From NCBI RefSeq assembly GCF_022965805.1, contig NC_133103.1, positions 29,254,329 through 29,318,328 of the forward strand: 64,000 nucleotides of DNA, in the 5' to 3' direction. The notes beneath the pieces were generated by a model. That model worked only from the letters and a program-made list of their open reading frames with translations, did no database searches and was not told where the DNA came from. The number at the start of each line of letters is the position of its first letter. The stretch's first letter is position 1. Made by a program: the position numbers and the translations under genes. Shown piece after piece: positions 1 to 13,763 of this stretch. Source of the stretch: Primulina eburnea (lineage: Eukaryota; Streptophyta; Magnoliopsida; Lamiales; Gesneriaceae).

Positions 1-1202
1 AAGTTCTCCAGTACCAATTAAACATTCATTCTTCTAAATGTTGCAAACACCTTTGCTAAATAAACAAGAATATGCATCTTTATCAAGCATAGAAACGGAA
101 ACAATGTTTTTCACCAAATCAGGTACGAACAAAACATCTCTTAAAATCAACTTAAAATCATTGTTCAAAAGCAAGTAAACATCTCCAATAACCTTGGCAG
201 CGACTCTTGCCCCATTGGCTATCCTCAAGAAGGTCTCACCTTCCCTTAGTCTCCTACTTCTTCCCATCAGCTGCAAATCATTACAGAGATGTGAGCCACA
301 ATCGGTATCCAATACCTAGAAAGTAGAGTTAATTGAAATGTTTACTTCAATATAGAACATACCATTTCCAGAACCCTTCTGGGCAAGATATTCTCTTCAG
401 TTACGCCTCCAATGTTCAGGCTTCTTGCAGTGATGACATACATCAGCAGTCTTGTCAGCCTTAACTGGTGTGGCTGCCACAACGAGAATCAGAGCTTGCC
501 TCTTCAAGGGCACATTCTTCTCTGGACGTTGGAAAGAACGCTTATTTACCTTCCCATGTGGACTAGTCTTCATACCAGATGATGAACCCACATAAAGAAC
601 TGACTTCTCTTTCTTGATGGTGGATTCAAACGTAACAATCATGTTCACCAACTCCTCAAGGGTAGGCTCTAGCTTTTTCATGTTGAAATTCACAACAAAA
701 GGATCTAATAAGCTAGGCAGTGACAAGAGCAACACTTCGGTGGTCAACTCCGAAGGACAATGTAAGATCCATGCCAACGAGCTTGTCCACAAGCCCAATC
801 ATCTTTAGGCCTTGCTCATGGACCGAAGCCCCATCTCAGCTCCTTGACGGTAGCATGCCTAAGAGGTCGAGTTTGCTCACCAAAGAGGTCCTTAAGAAGC
901 AAATGAATGTCAGCAGCACTCTTTGCATCCTCAAAACGCCTCTGCAGCTCATCATTCATAGAAGCCTACATATAACACTTAGCTCGCACGTCATGGTCAC
1001 ACCAGTCCTTGTTAATCTGCAATTCCTCAAAAGTCCAGATAGTCAGAGCCTCGACAAAGGGCGACTCGGTAAGTGTGTATGCTATCCTTTCTGAATTCAA
1101 GACGATTTTCAGGTTTCTTAGCCAGTTGAGGTAATTAGGTCCAGTTAAAACGTGTTTGTCGAGTATTGTAGATAATGGGTTACGAATCGAAGACATTGTC
1201 AA
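1..1202 (-). pseudogene. Ty1/copia gag and protease remnant
   Basis: Three minus-strand pieces line up in the order expected of a copia polyprotein read from right to left. The piece at 966-1202 has the Gag N-terminus (a LTGPNYLNWLRNLK-like stretch). The piece at 397-798 has the Gag C-terminus ending in a CCHC zinc knuckle (CHHCKKPEHWRRN). The piece at 34-312 resembles the protease and pre-integrase start, with DTDCGSHLCNDL where the family has a D-S-G-C-type active site. Frames change between the pieces, so the gene is dead. Reverse transcriptase and the rest of pol lie to the left of the window. The same element supplies the leader, PBS and LTR up to 4970. The copia family assignment is confident; the lineage is not determined. 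Confidence 0.8.
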
Positions 1203-2910
1203 ATTTGTACTGAAAGTAAAAATATATAAATGTTAATGACTATTTTAAAATATTTAGTAAGATATAAAGTATGGACTTTTGCTTCATAAATTTTCCATCC
1301 CACTGTTTTGACATTTTTCACTACCCTCTAGTGAAAACGGGAAACTCCTTTCCTCGGTAGGTACGTAATTTCCAATTAGAAAATTATTATCCCGAATAAT
1401 ATCAGACACTCATAATTTCTAAAATTTAGTTTCCAATTGCATCTCCATGCAACTCTTTACGTAAACTTTTGTCTCACGTATGATTACGACCCAATAATAT
1501 GACGTCATTCATCTTCATGTGTCAAGCCTTACCCATCGATATTGAACCTTAATGGACGGTCGCAATGAGTTCCTTCAATAATATGAGCCGAAATCAAGAG
1601 ATTTCCACGTAGTTCACATCACCATGTCAATGGATGTCATAGCTTTACGGTGTCCAGGGCTCCCGCAATAATATGAGCCGAGTCCCAAGCACGGGCAGCG
1701 TTCATCATGCACCCATTGTCGATGGAAGACATGGAAATTATAAAAAACCTTTATAGTTCTCCTTTTCGGGCTTAATATTAATTTTGAATCTTATTCAAAA
1801 TGAGGGTTTTAATTTTGAAAGGTCTCATCATTAATTTTATCTAAAAGCTCTTCATGTTTGATCGTATGTTTGTCGGATTCATGCAACTTTGTTATTATAA
1901 TAATAATAAAACAAATACTCATTGTTTATAATATATCATGCATATATTATAAACAATAAACTAACATGGATGATCAATCGCCCCAATACTAATGGCCCGT
2001 GTGAGCCAAACACGGGCCTAGGTCAAATCATAGGGAATGCATGGGATGCAAATGCACAACTAGATAAGCTTCCAATATTTACATGTCTTCGATCTTCATA
2101 ATCATCAAGGACACCATCTTCCAATCTTGATCTTCCACTATACTAATATTTACAAATAAATATCCATGGCAAATAGAGATACATCTCATGGGGTGGGAAT
2201 GTGCTATAAACCAAGCCCACTTATAAATTGATAATTATTATAATCATTCAACACAAAATATCCTAGCATACACCTAGCAAATTGGGCTTTTGATCATCCT
2301 TCATACATAATATCACATATCATACACCATCAATTAATTATCACAATAATCAATTGATCTAATATTATATATCTTGATCCAATCACTAACTGCCACGATT
2401 ATAAACTAAATCAACAAAGTAAACAAACTCCTTTGTTTACTTTCTAATTAATTTATTTATAACTGAATTTCTTGTAAAACACAAATTACTATAAATAATT
2501 ATAGTCCAACTTCAATTATTTATTTTATGAGAAAATATATATACAAATTTTGTGGATTTAAACTTAAGAGCCCAATAAAACATTTTTCGAAAAAAACGTT
2601 TTAATCCATTTAAATTCACAAATTGTGTTAGCCATCTAATGGCCCAACAACTCAAGGCCCATGACACTTTGATATTCCAAAACACTTTTTGAAACCCTAG
2701 TCGTCATCGCCGTTGCCGGAGCTCCGTCGCCGGATTCCAGCCAACATGCATAAAAAAAAATAGGGGGGTGGAGTTCGGGCTGCCCGAAATGGACAGCAAC
2801 ATGCTGCCCGTTTCCTCACAAAATCGGCCTTAATTTTTTGCGACAAATTTATCATGTGGTTAGAAATAGTTTCTCAATATAAATCTTTTATTTTATATAC
2901 AAAATAATAA
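1203..2910 (-). other. Untranslated leader of the copia element
   Basis: About 1.7 kb lies between the Gag start at 1202 and the primer-binding site. It is AT-rich, has no long ORF on either strand and nothing else recognisable. A long leader between PBS and gag is the simplest reading. Two near-repeats around an 'aataatatgagccga' string (about 1576 and 1666) are visible; their meaning is unknown. Confidence 0.55.
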
Positions 2911-2930
2911 CCTTAGCTCATGATACCACT
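2911..2930 (-). other. Primer-binding site of copia element
   Basis: Read on the minus strand, this is TGGTATCATGAGC following the LTR end TTTTCA. It matches the 3' end of plant initiator-methionine tRNA with one early mismatch (TGGTATCAGAGC is usual). It fixes the orientation of the element and shows that the LTR to its right is the 5' LTR. Confidence 0.75.
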
Positions 2931-4970
2931 TGAAAACGGATCGGTTACGATGCTCGGATACGCAACGAAAGTAACAAAACAATTTTTTTTTAAGAAAAAC
3001 GAGCACCCCTACATATAGTGTGTAGAAAATAACATAAAACACAAAAATGACATTCATAGTGTGTTTAGAAATATTTACTTATCAATCACAAAGGATTGAT
3101 GATGGCTCCAACTAAGTTGTTAAACAACTTAGCTCTTCAATGGGTAGACAAATCTACAAGCCTCGTTTGAGCACTCCTTGTTCAAAAATCAAGCTCACCA
3201 CCAACTAGGAAAATCCTCTCTAATTTTGCACTAGAAAAACTAGAGGATTTTTCTTTGCGAAGGTTGTGTTATCCTCAAGAGTTGAAGAAGCAAAAAAAGC
3301 GAGAAAGTGTTAAGGGGTTTCGGCCGTCATGCATTAGGAGAGAAGGGATGGTATTTTTTTGTTGCTTGAAAAAGTGTAAAGTGTAAAGTTTCATGTGCAT
3401 GCCATGCCATTAACACAAAATTTGCCTCCAACCCTTCACCTTCCAAACATGCAATTTGTTTGGGCTTGTAACAATTACAAGGCCCATGGACTTTTATTTT
3501 AATATCTCAAACAATTTGAGAGCATTTAAACTTTACTAGATTTTACTCAAGCCCACTAATTGAATAATTTTTTCTAATTGGGCTCTACAAGGCCCAATGT
3601 CATTTTATTAATTCAACACTTGAATTAATTTAATTACTTGGACTCTATTAGGTCCACTATTGTTTAATTAATTCAACACTTGAATTAATTTAATTTAGTC
3701 CATAATAATGTTTATGAAAATCACAATTTTAAAATACATTATTTATTTGGCCCAACTTTTAATTTAGGAACACTTCCACAAATTACAAGTTACATTCCTA
3801 ATAATCCTCTCATAGAAGTCATACTTCAATTTTCGTTAGCGCTTTTAAACTATTTTATAAGCCATTCAACACATTGAACTATTTTTTTTTCTCAACGGGA
3901 TCTAGGGAGATAGTACTTCTGTGGCCCTCAATGGTTCAATGATACAACTAGTCGTGGGTTCACATCTCAAAGTTATTCGGGACTAAAAATGTCCTTATAT
4001 GAGCATACCCCAAATTCTCCATTCTTACTTATCAACTCCTTGATAATAAGAACGTCAGAACTCGAGTTTGATAGTATCCAACCAATCATGTTAAACGCCT
4101 AGCAGCATCGCTTACATGATTCCTTAGGTATCAAATGTTAGTGCCTGCAAGAACTAATCAATTATGGTTAGCGTACAGTACGGTCCCTTCATCTCATATA
4201 TCCCGACCGATTCGACAACTATTGGTATATCGAGAACTTTCAAAGAATCGATACTATATGTCATGTCGTAGTTGCATCGATGGTGTAATATATGAAATCC
4301 ATTTCATAATTAAAACCAACACTCTGATCAGAGATTTCAAACTACATATACGTGTGATCACATAGGATATACATACCCGAAGGTAAGTGGTGAATCCCTG
4401 ACTACAATGCATCGACTCCTATATGTTTCGACAAAACACCCAACCTTGCCACCTGATGATCCATGAGAGTCGGTAAACAAGTCAAAGTGCAATGCTAGCA
4501 TATAGAGTCTCAATGTTGTCCCGAGTCAAAATGACTAATGGTGTACAACCAAAAACTAGGACGTTTCCATTCGATAAGTAAGAACCACTTAGAAAGTCCT
4601 TTATGGAGGGTTGTTCAGTGCACTCTACAAGGAGCACCTATCTCCATGCTCGGAAATCACAATGTCCCCTACTGATGAAACATGGTACTCACATCGCAGA
4701 TACTAGTCTCAAACTCGAGCGGCCTTTATACTTCTTAACGTCAGCTGAATCGACTAGGACTGTTTAGAATATACAGTTTTGCAAATATGAGTTTCATGAT
4801 ACTCATCATATGAGCATCTCATATTCTTTCTACTATTTATATATTCAAGGACTTTATATTTGAAACAAGCGTGGATATACAGATAAAGATGTACAAAAAC
4901 AATAATTTCAAATATTATTAAAATAATAATTGTTTATACATAGAGTTTCAACATGAACCCTCGGCCAACA
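2931..4970 (-). repeat. 5' LTR of copia element
   Basis: On the minus strand the LTR opens with TGTTGGCCGAGG at 4970 and closes with ..CCGTTTTCA at 2931, next to the PBS, giving 2040 bp with TG..CA ends. Sequence directly beyond 4970 is gypsy integrase, so this element inserted into the gypsy element at 4971-8679. The partner 3' LTR is outside the window, so no target-site duplication can be checked. ORFs inside (for example 4135-4365) have no recognisable product. Confidence 0.75.
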
Positions 4971-6020
4971 CTTGGCTCCACGGGCACCTACTCTAACAAG
5001 GGCTTCCCAGGACGATTGGAGGATATAATGCCATTTTAGGTGATAGTTGATCGGCTCACTAAATTTGCACATTTCCTACTGATCAAGAAGACTTTCACCA
5101 TGACTTAGTACGCAGAGATGTACATAAGAGAGATAGTCAGGCTGCATGGGATTCCAGTGTCCATCGTGTCCGACAGGGATTCGAGATTCACGTCTGCATT
5201 CTGGAAGAGTCTACAAAAGGAATTTGGTACTAAGCTACTATTCAGTATTGGCTTCCATCCTCAGACCGACGAACAATTAGATAGGGTGATTCAGATTTTG
5301 GAAAACCTACTTATAGCTTGCATAATCGACCTCTAGGGTAGCTGGGAGCGGAAGTTACATCTCATGAAGTTCACGTACAACAATAGTTATCATGCATCGA
5401 TCGGTATGGCTCCATATGAGGCATTGTACAAGAGCAAGTGTAGATCACCAGTTTATTTGGATGAGGTAGGAGAGAGGGAAAAGTTGGGCCGGATATTTTC
5501 AGTCAGACTGCAGAGTTAGTGGTCAAGATCTGAGAGAGAATGAAGATCGCGCAGAGCCGGTAGAAGAGTTACGCAGATCAGCGACGCAGAGATATTGAGT
5601 TTTCCATAGAGGATCATGTGTTCGTGAAGGTCGCATCGATGAAGGGCGTGATGAGATTTTGGAAGAAGGGAAAACTCAGTCCTAGTTACATAGGACCATT
5701 TGAGATCCTGGAGAGAGTTTGGACACTCGCTTACAGAGTTTCATTACCGCCAAATCTGGCGGGAGTTCATAATGTGTTCTATGTCTCTATGCTGCAGAAT
5801 TACATGTCGAATCCTTCGCATGTGCTAAACTATGAGCCACTTCAGCTGACACCAAACCTGTCTTTCGAGGAGATACCCACTCAGATATTGGATAGGCTGA
5901 AGGGAGGCTCCGGAACAAGGTGATCCACATGGTCAAAGTCAAGTAGCTGAATCATTCCGAGGAGAAGGCTACTTGGGAGACAGAGACCGAGATGAGGAGT
6001 CGCTACCCGAAGTTATTCGG
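4971..6020 (+). pseudogene. Ty3/gypsy integrase and chromodomain remnant
   Basis: Translation in shifting plus-strand frames gives the integrase core: VIVDRLTKFAHFL, then REIVRLHGIPVSIVSDRDSR around 5125-5185 and HPQTDEQ near 5265, covering the catalytic D..D region. This is followed by the family's NNSYHASIGMAPYEALY and KCRSPVY motifs, then GKLSPSYIGPFEIL, and finally a chromodomain-like tail (KATWETETEMRSRYP, about 5950-6010). In-frame stops and frameshifts occur throughout. The chromodomain tail and motif wording fit Tekay/Del chromoviruses. The 5' part is cut off by the copia LTR at 4970. Confidence 0.85.
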
Positions 6021-6067
6021 TACGTTTTAAATTTTGAGGTCGAATTTCAATTTAAGGGGTGGAGAAC

Positions 6068-8679
6068 TGTAATGTCAAGGATATTCGAACTACATAACCC
6101 GACTACATGCAATATAGGGTTTTATTTAAAATATGTATTTAATGAATTTTATGCATTTTTTTGCATTAGTATAGCAAAGATAGATGTTTATTTCATGTTT
6201 ATTTAAAAGTTTCATTCATTAGAGTTTTAAGTTGCATTCCGCGTTCGAACGAGTAACAGAGACCAGGGATAATCAGGTAAAAAAAAAATTTATTGAATAA
6301 TTATTTTTAATTATTTAATATATGATGTATTTAAGGAAGAATTTTGAAAATGGGCCTGAGTTGGGTATTTTTACTCGTCGGGCCATATTTTAAACCGGTA
6401 TGCAAATTTTATCGAGTCGAAGGACTTTTGAGTGTTCGGGCAATATTTTCAAAAACATACATAAACGAAGGTTTATTTTATTGCTTGATGGGCCCAAATC
6501 CTTTTTAATTCCTTTAATTTTTATTTAAGGGCCCATTAGTGCTTTAGTATACCATTTAAACACTCCACACTCTAACCCTAACCCTAACCTACATCTTGGT
6601 CGCCCACCCCATAGCTGAAACATCAATTTTTTTTGAAAATTACAGCAGCCATTCTCGAGTTCCTCCATTGTTTTCAGGAAATCTTCTTCCCCGCTTCTCC
6701 GTTGCAAGCCCTACGCGCGTATCTTCAAGTTTTTGAGCACGTAAACATTAAGGCACGCCATTTATCCTTTTTTTCTCAACATTCATGTTTTATATATGAT
6801 GATATGTGTGTCGTGTATGAAGGTGGCTCGGTCCTTTCATGTTAAAACATTTTTTACTTCGGTTTGTCATGATATACGTATGTTCATGCATATATCTCAC
6901 GTTTTCTTGACTTATTTGCAAGGGGTTGCTGTGGCTATGGTTTGTTAGGCTATTGACGTCAAGATGTAGGATGTCAAGGGGCTGGAGTCAGCTAGTGGTC
7001 GAGAGTTGTGAGGGCTGATCGATTTATTGATATTTCTTGGGCACGGGTATGGTGAGATCGAAGGTGTTGGGTGTGCAGCCGTGCATGGCTCGATTCCAAC
7101 CAAGAAGCTAACCCTATTGGGTCCGTGAAAGGACTGGGAGAGGGCCATGAACAGCTGGTTGTGGTCTAGGAGTCGGTCGAAGGAGTTAGATTTAGGGGTG
7201 TCTTGGTTGTCTTGTTGCGGAGGGGCATCGAGGGGTAATGAACGAGGCTACAACTTTGTGTAGTAGGGTTATCTAGGATTGGTCAAGGAGATTCTCTTGA
7301 GTTCGAACTTGGTCCCAGTATAGTTGGTTAGACGCTGGTCCGCTCGGTCTTGAGCTAGGATCGGAAATTTAGAACCATGGTGCACTAGGTTTTCGGTCGT
7401 TCTTAGTGCAGAAAAATTCAATAAGTTGTAGCAAGGTATTGAGGACCTTAGGAGGCTCGAATTAGAGGATTTTAGGTATGATTTATGATATTAGTATATG
7501 TTTTATGTTAGGAAGATTTGGTTAAGTTTCGGGTTGATTCGAGTTAAAACTGGAACCCCAGTCCAAGTTTTAAAACGAATCGTGTAAGTTCTGAAAAAGA
7601 CTCAATTTTACGTCTATGACATGATTATAAATATTTTTTGAGGTGTTTGGTTGGCTTCGGGTCGAAATTTAGAGGTCCAGGGCTAAAATGGTCAATTAGG
7701 GTTTCCAGGGGCAAAATGGTCATGTTGCACGTGGGTCGTGTTTTTAGTCCATACATTGCCCTAAACACAATTTGAAATTTTTTAATGTTTATGTTATCAC
7801 GTATATTACTTTTCATGAAAATAAGAAAAATACGTTGGATGCTTGATTTTAAGGAAAAATGTACGTATATTCATGGTTTTATTAAGTGGTGAATATGATG
7901 ACATGTTTTGAAGGATGATAGTTGGTTATGACTAATACAATGACACGAAGACATGTAAGGTTAGGGCTCAGTGGATAGGTAATGCTGACGATGATGTCCC
8001 CGCCACCGGTACCATGGTTACACGTAGATGAATCCAACGACTGACAGGATGATATGAAAGTCACAACTAATGAACGGAATTCAAATTAAGAAAAAAAGAA
8101 CGCGTATATGCTGATATGATGTGATATATTATGAAAATATTTATGCTTCGACAGGTTATGATTATGCATGTGATTTTTACGATCATGAAATGCATTTTTA
8201 TTACGGTACTTTTCACTATTGCATGCTACGTATATGTATTTTTATAACGTTTCAGGTGTGTTGAGTCTCTAGACTCACTAACTGTGAATGATGTAGGTGA
8301 ACATATTGATCAGGAGATTGGAGGTGCCAAAGATTGAGTAGGCATAGTTGGATGTGCGCATGCGAACCAAAGGACCGTATTTTCCGCACATCATGTTTGA
8401 ATTAGGAGTGGCTGGATATTTTTCATACTATGCCTTTTTATTATGTTGATGGTTATCAGGAGTTTCACATGTTTCATATTGGATTTATTTTTAAAACGTA
8501 AGCTTGTGGATGACGATTTGTCATGGATTTTAACTGCAGGATTTTTCTTGTTATTTGATTACTAATATTTTAAAAATGTGAATTTTCAGCAGCATTGCAT
8601 GCATGCATTTCAATATAATTTTCGAGTATTAGCTTTCAAAAAAAATATTCTAGTAGCATTTTTAGTAGTCGGCGTTTCA
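6068..8679 (+). repeat. 3' LTR (A) of Tekay-like gypsy element
   Basis: The LTR starts TGTAATGTC just after a purine tract (aaggggtggagaac) downstream of the integrase, and ends ..GGCGTTTCA at 8679, about 2.6 kb. The ACGTTTCA-like end is shared with LTRs B and J. It carries the block seen in all LTRs of this group (7967-8086: GTCCCCGCC, a GGTTACACGTAGATG string, then a GTCACAACTAATGA string). Two telomere-like CCCTAA units at 6574-6592 sit near the presumed promoter. The short ORFs inside are chance. Confidence 0.75.
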
Positions 8680-11600
8680 TACCTTCTCGGATTCTATCCT
8701 TCAGAGTCGACTGAACTATCATAGCAGAAAGATTAGGGGCCTCGCCCCTAGCATACACTGCGAGCTCGAATCACTGAAACTCTGATTGCAGTGGTCTCTG
8801 AACTGAAAATTGAGTAATAACTGCAGTCTTTCTACTCAAAGCATCCGCAACTACATTAGATTTTCCCGGGTGGTAGCTATTATCATAGTCGTAGTCCTTC
8901 ACCAACTCTAACCAGCTTCGTTACCTCATAATCAACTTTTTTAAGTGAATAAATACTTCAAGCTTTTATGATCATTGAAAATCTTGCACTTCTCCCCATA
9001 TGAGTTATGTCTCCAAATCTTCGACGCAAATACTACTGCTGCAAGCTCAAGGTCATGAGTCAGGTAATTCTTCTCAAGAACCTTTAACTGTCTAGACGCA
9101 TAAGCTATCACTCGGTCATTCTGCATCAAGAGTGTTGGATCGGTTCGGGCAACTGCAAGGGTACTTCAAACACAATATTCTCAATGAGCTGCAATAGCTC
9201 GTGGTCTAAGAATGTAAATACCGATGAATTAAATTGAGTTTGGTTTTAAACTAAGCAGAAAATACTCGAAATGATCATTCGTTAAGAAAACTAATCGGTT
9301 TTATATCTTGTACAATTGAATAACTGAAAATTACATGGGATAAGTTCTAGCTTATATCAATTCAGTTATGGTGATAACTGAACTGATATCAGCTCAACTG
9401 ATCAAATCAGTTAAAAACAAAAACAAATAGTTAAACAAAAATAACACAAGATATGTTTATGGATGTTCGAGACTTCAACTGCTCCTACGTCACCCATTCT
9501 ACCACCTCGGGTGGGATTCACTAGAATAACTTGATTTATACAACACCTTCATCCACTCAGCTTAGGACTTACCCACTACCTAACTGAACTCCTAGTCTAG
9601 ACCGAACGCATCACCTTCTAACCAACACTTGTTTAACTTCTGTGTGCCAAAGACTACATACACATGTTTTACGTCTTTGTGCAAGATGGAATTTGAGTGA
9701 TGGTGTGTGTGTATGTGTGTGTACGAGAACTGATCTGTGAAAACAACCTGAAAGTGTTCTCACACACTAAGGGAAATAAGCTTCTAAACTAAGCTGATAA
9801 GCATTATGTGTGCCCTCTCTTTATTTTATCTTTTCACTCGTCAACTGTCATCCTAGTCTTCACTGAGCTTCGGCTTCTATTTATAGGTGTTTGGCTGAAC
9901 ATATCGTGAGACTTAGTGAATGAAGCCGTTGTAGTTTGAATTTGTTCAGCCAAATAGATATCTGAAACATTTGGCTTTAAGCGCTGCTGCAACGTCTCTT
10001 ATCTTACCTCGACCATACAATAGCTTTTTTACCTTTGTGCACAGCTGGTTTAAGTTAGCATCTTGATAGCTTAGGTTATCATAAAATAACGTCTCTTATC
10101 AGTTCAATCAATTAGTTGACGCTTTCAGTTTGCGTCTAAGTAGCTTCAGTTTAAGCTAGGTAACTGATCAGTTCGAAGCCTGATCAGTTTCAATTTATGC
10201 GCACTTAGGTAAACTGATTAGAAACAAATAAACAATTTCTGTTAATATCAAAAAATCAAGATTGCGAACATGAAATGTTCCAACAAAGACCGTGCCTAAA
10301 CCAAAGTTTGACGCGTCCGCATAGAGAATATACTCTCATTGCCCCGCCGGCATCGATAGAACCGGCGCTGAAGTCAAAGCTTGCTTCACAAATAAACTTT
10401 ACATTCTTCTTTGTCAAGGCGGTCAAAGGTACCGCAATAGAGGAGAAACCTTGAATGAACTTCCGGTAGTAGCCAGCTAGACCCAAGAAACTACGGATCT
10501 CGGTCATGCTTTTAGGTACTGGACACTCTCCAACTACCTCGACCTTGCTGGGATCGACCTCAACTCCATCTCTTGAAATAATGTGGCCTAAGAACGCCAA
10601 TCTATCGAGCCAAAACTCGTACTTGCTAAACATAACGAATAATTTTCTATCTTGCAATATTTGTATTGTCGTTCTTAAGTGTTGACCATGCTCTTCTTTG
10701 CCCCTCGAGTAAATCAGAATATCATCTATAAAGACTATTATAAACTGATCTAGATACAGCTGAAATACGCGATTCGTAAGAACCATGAAGATCGTTGGCG
10801 CATTGGTCAACCTGAATGGAATCACCATAAACTCGTAGTGCCCATATCGAGTCCTAAAAGCCGTCTTATGAACATAAAACTCCTTCACCTTCAGCTGATG
10901 GTATCCTAAACGAAGATCTATCTTCGAGAAAATCGAAGCTCCTTGTAACTAATCGTGTAAATCATCAGTTCTAGGCTAGGGATACTTATTCTTGATGGTG
11001 ACTCTGTTCAAGTCTCTATAGTCAATGTAGAGTCACATACTACCATCTTTTTTCTTCACAAATAAAAAAACTAGGACGAACAAAACCCTTGTCTAGAAAC
11101 TCTTGAATTTGATCTTTCAGCTGTTTCATCTCGGCTGGTGCTAGACGATAGAGTGCCTTAGAAATTGGCATTGTACCCGACATCAACTCAATAGAAATTT
11201 CCACCCTCGGTCTGGTGGAATGCCATAAACTTTCTCAGGAAAGACACTAGGAAAGTCTCTGACAATCTCAACATCCCCTAGCTTCTAACTGACAGGAAAA
11301 TGCGTTGAAGTAACACATACTAGAAAAGCTTGGCAGCCTCGCTTCACAAGTTTCCTCGCACAGATGCATGATATAATGTGCGGCATTTGTTTGTTCCTTG
11401 TTGTGTCAAAGACAAAAGATTTTCCTCTCGGCAGTCGAATAGATACCAACCTCTATTGAAAATCTATCAAAGCTCCATTCAAAGATAGCCAATCCATGCC
11501 AAGAACGATGTCGAACTCAGGCATCGGGAGTACAATGAGATCTACCTAAACCCCATTCTTCAGCAAACAAAACTCTAGATTGCTCACAATACTCGTGGTA

Positions 11601-11813
11601 ACCATTTGATCACCATAAAAATTGGAAACTTTAAAGCCTAAATCAATATACTCAAGTATAATATTCAATTTCTTGACAAACATCTCGGATATAAATTAGT
11701 GTGTAGCTCTTGAATATGCATAGGTAGCTACACCTGAAATAAATATCTGTTCTGCGACAAATATACTATCAAATCCAATCGAGTCAAAAACTTAAAGAAT
11801 TTTCTATCATTAA
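8680..11813 (-). pseudogene. Gypsy element K: protease, RT and RNase H remnant
   Basis: Minus-strand pol of an old Tekay-like element, read right to left. At 11150-11800 are degraded protease and linker traces. At 10286-10888 is reverse transcriptase, with [13 protein letters not shown], the catalytic FIDDILIYS, FLGHIIS and IRSFLGLAGYYRKF. After the nested solo LTR L, RNase H resumes at 9129 ([31 protein letters not shown]) and ends with [15 protein letters not shown] near 8850. Integrase is missing because the next sequence on the left is the end of LTR A. Many stops and frameshifts are present. K's gag, PBS and 5' LTR are at 17767-28430. Confidence 0.85.
9133..10285 (-). repeat. Solo LTR L (Sirevirus-type copia)
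   Basis: A 1153 bp insertion splits K's RNase H domain. Minus-strand ends are TGTTGGAACATTTC at 10285 and ..CCGATCCAACA at 9133. The flanks AAGAG (9128-9132) and AAGAC (10286-10290) read as a 5 bp target-site duplication with one mutation. Joining the flanks keeps the RNase H motif going. No internal region is present, so this is a solo LTR. A minus-strand TATAAATAG sits near 9880. It resembles LTR M at 55203-56312, including the CGATCC..AACA end and the text around the exon-like ATGGATGTTCG string. A short GT-rich run lies near 9700. Confidence 0.85.
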
Positions 11814-13546
11814 TGAAACATCCACTACTCGTTTTTTTAAAAAGTACAAGAATTTATTTTCCTCCTTGATACTCGGCCGAAATACATCTATATATTTATA
11901 AAATATTTTGCACCATTTTTCTTTTAAAAAAATAAAACCACCAACTAACATTTCAAAATCAAAGGAAACCGTTTGAATCGTAAAATCGTCAATCGTTTGC
12001 ATATTCTAAATTAGCAAACTGCTAAAACTACCAATCTATAAAAAAACCACTCAAAGCATAATTAAAATCATAAAAATATCTTTAACTTACATCATAAACG
12101 TAATCATAAGTGCGGAAAACTAGAAGCGCTGGTCCTCGGGTCATGTTCACCTTCAGTCTAGTCAGATCAACCATCAAGATCTCCATTAACATTATTATCA
12201 TAATCATCTGCATCAATCACACCTAGTGAGTCTAAAGACTCAAAAAAACATATTCTTGTTAACAAATACTACATATACAGATCACATACAACAATAAAAA
12301 TATTTTTACTTAAAATATCCTTTTCATGAGGATGCATAAACTTTAAACATAAATATTTTCATAAACGTATTCATATCATCATAAACATATTCATCATGTT
12401 CATATTCATATCCATATACATATTCATACACGTATTCATTTTCATATCCATCTCAACATATTCATATTCTTATTTGTTTTCTTTGAATTCATATCGTTAA
12501 TTGTTATTTTCGTATTCGTATTCTTATTCGTGTTAGTATTCGTATTGGGCGATGGATCCATCTACATGTAACCACCGTACTGGACGGCGGGGACATCAGC
12601 GTCACTCTCACCCGTCAGCTGAGCCTTGGCCTACGTATTAACGTATCATATCATTGGAAATACAATCGTCAGGCTCCCTCTGGGACCTTCTCCCACAAAA
12701 GGGCTCCCTCTAGGGCCTTCTCCCACATGACATCTCCAATCTTATCATTGTATTAGTAACAATTACTTCACTTCCTTCAAAATTTCGTATTCTCATCACT
12801 TTATAAAAATTAAACATGCATATAACGTTTTTCTTTTAAACTAAACATGCAACATGCCTTTTACGTTATCATTTCATCATGAAAATCCATAAATATTTAA
12901 AATAAACATTTTAACATATAAAAATCCATAAAATTGCATAAACATTTAAAATATCATTTTAACATTTAAAAATCCATAAAATTCCATAAACATTTAAAAT
13001 ATCATTTTCACATATAAAAATTCATAAACATTTTGACATATTAAATCATAAACATCCATAGACATTTAAAATAAATGTTTTAACATCATAAAAATCCATA
13101 AAAATTGTAGCATATAAAACAGCATTTAGGACACTACCATGACGTTTACTAATTTTCAGTGTAAAATTACCGTTTACCCCTAGACATAAACTTTCACGTT
13201 TTTGACATTTTCTTAATTCTGTTGACTCTAGACCATCCCAAATATTTAAGCTTACCTTAATTTTCTCGTATTTTTATTTTGTTTAAATCGATGACTTTTA
13301 AATTAATTTTTAAATACAACATATTAATGTGTTTTAATCCCGGATTAAACCAAACTTTAATATAAAATTCCCATATTAAAAACATAGAATTTTAATAACT
13401 ATTTGGCCCTCAATATGTAATGCCCAAGAATTAATCACTGCAATTAATGATGATTGATTTATCATTTCATGTGATTATGACGGGATTAATCGGGACACCG
13501 AGAAATGTATTCAGAAATAAAATTATGAAAGATAAGAGCATGCCAG

Positions 13547-13763
13547 ACCGCACCCGCGGTAAGGGGAGGACCGCACCCGCGGTGGTGCTACGGGAATTTG
13601 AAAGAATCGATACCGAAGGGTGACCGCACCCGCGGTGTTAACATTACCGCACCCGCGGTCTCGACAGGTACCGCAACTGCGGTCTAAGCTTTCGGGAAAA
13701 AGAAAGGATAGACATTGCGTGAGCGCACCCGCGCTCCTTACACTACCGCACCCGCGGTGCAAC
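13547..13763 (+). repeat. Array of ACCGC-ACCC-GCGGT boxes in LTR E promoter
   Basis: Seven copies of a 14 bp box, each a 5 bp inverted repeat (ACCGC/GCGGT) around ACCC, occur at about 13548, 13570, 13622, 13647, 13669, 13721 and 13745. One copy has changed both arms together (GAGCGC..GCGCTC), keeping the pairing. The array ends about 45 bp before the TATA box. The same array is in both LTRs of element G. Confidence 0.9.

Noticed and set aside
6574..6592. CCCTAA repeats resembling telomere sequence
   Set aside because: Only two or three TTAGGG-type units, not the plant TTTAGGG array. More likely a short promoter motif in LTR A.
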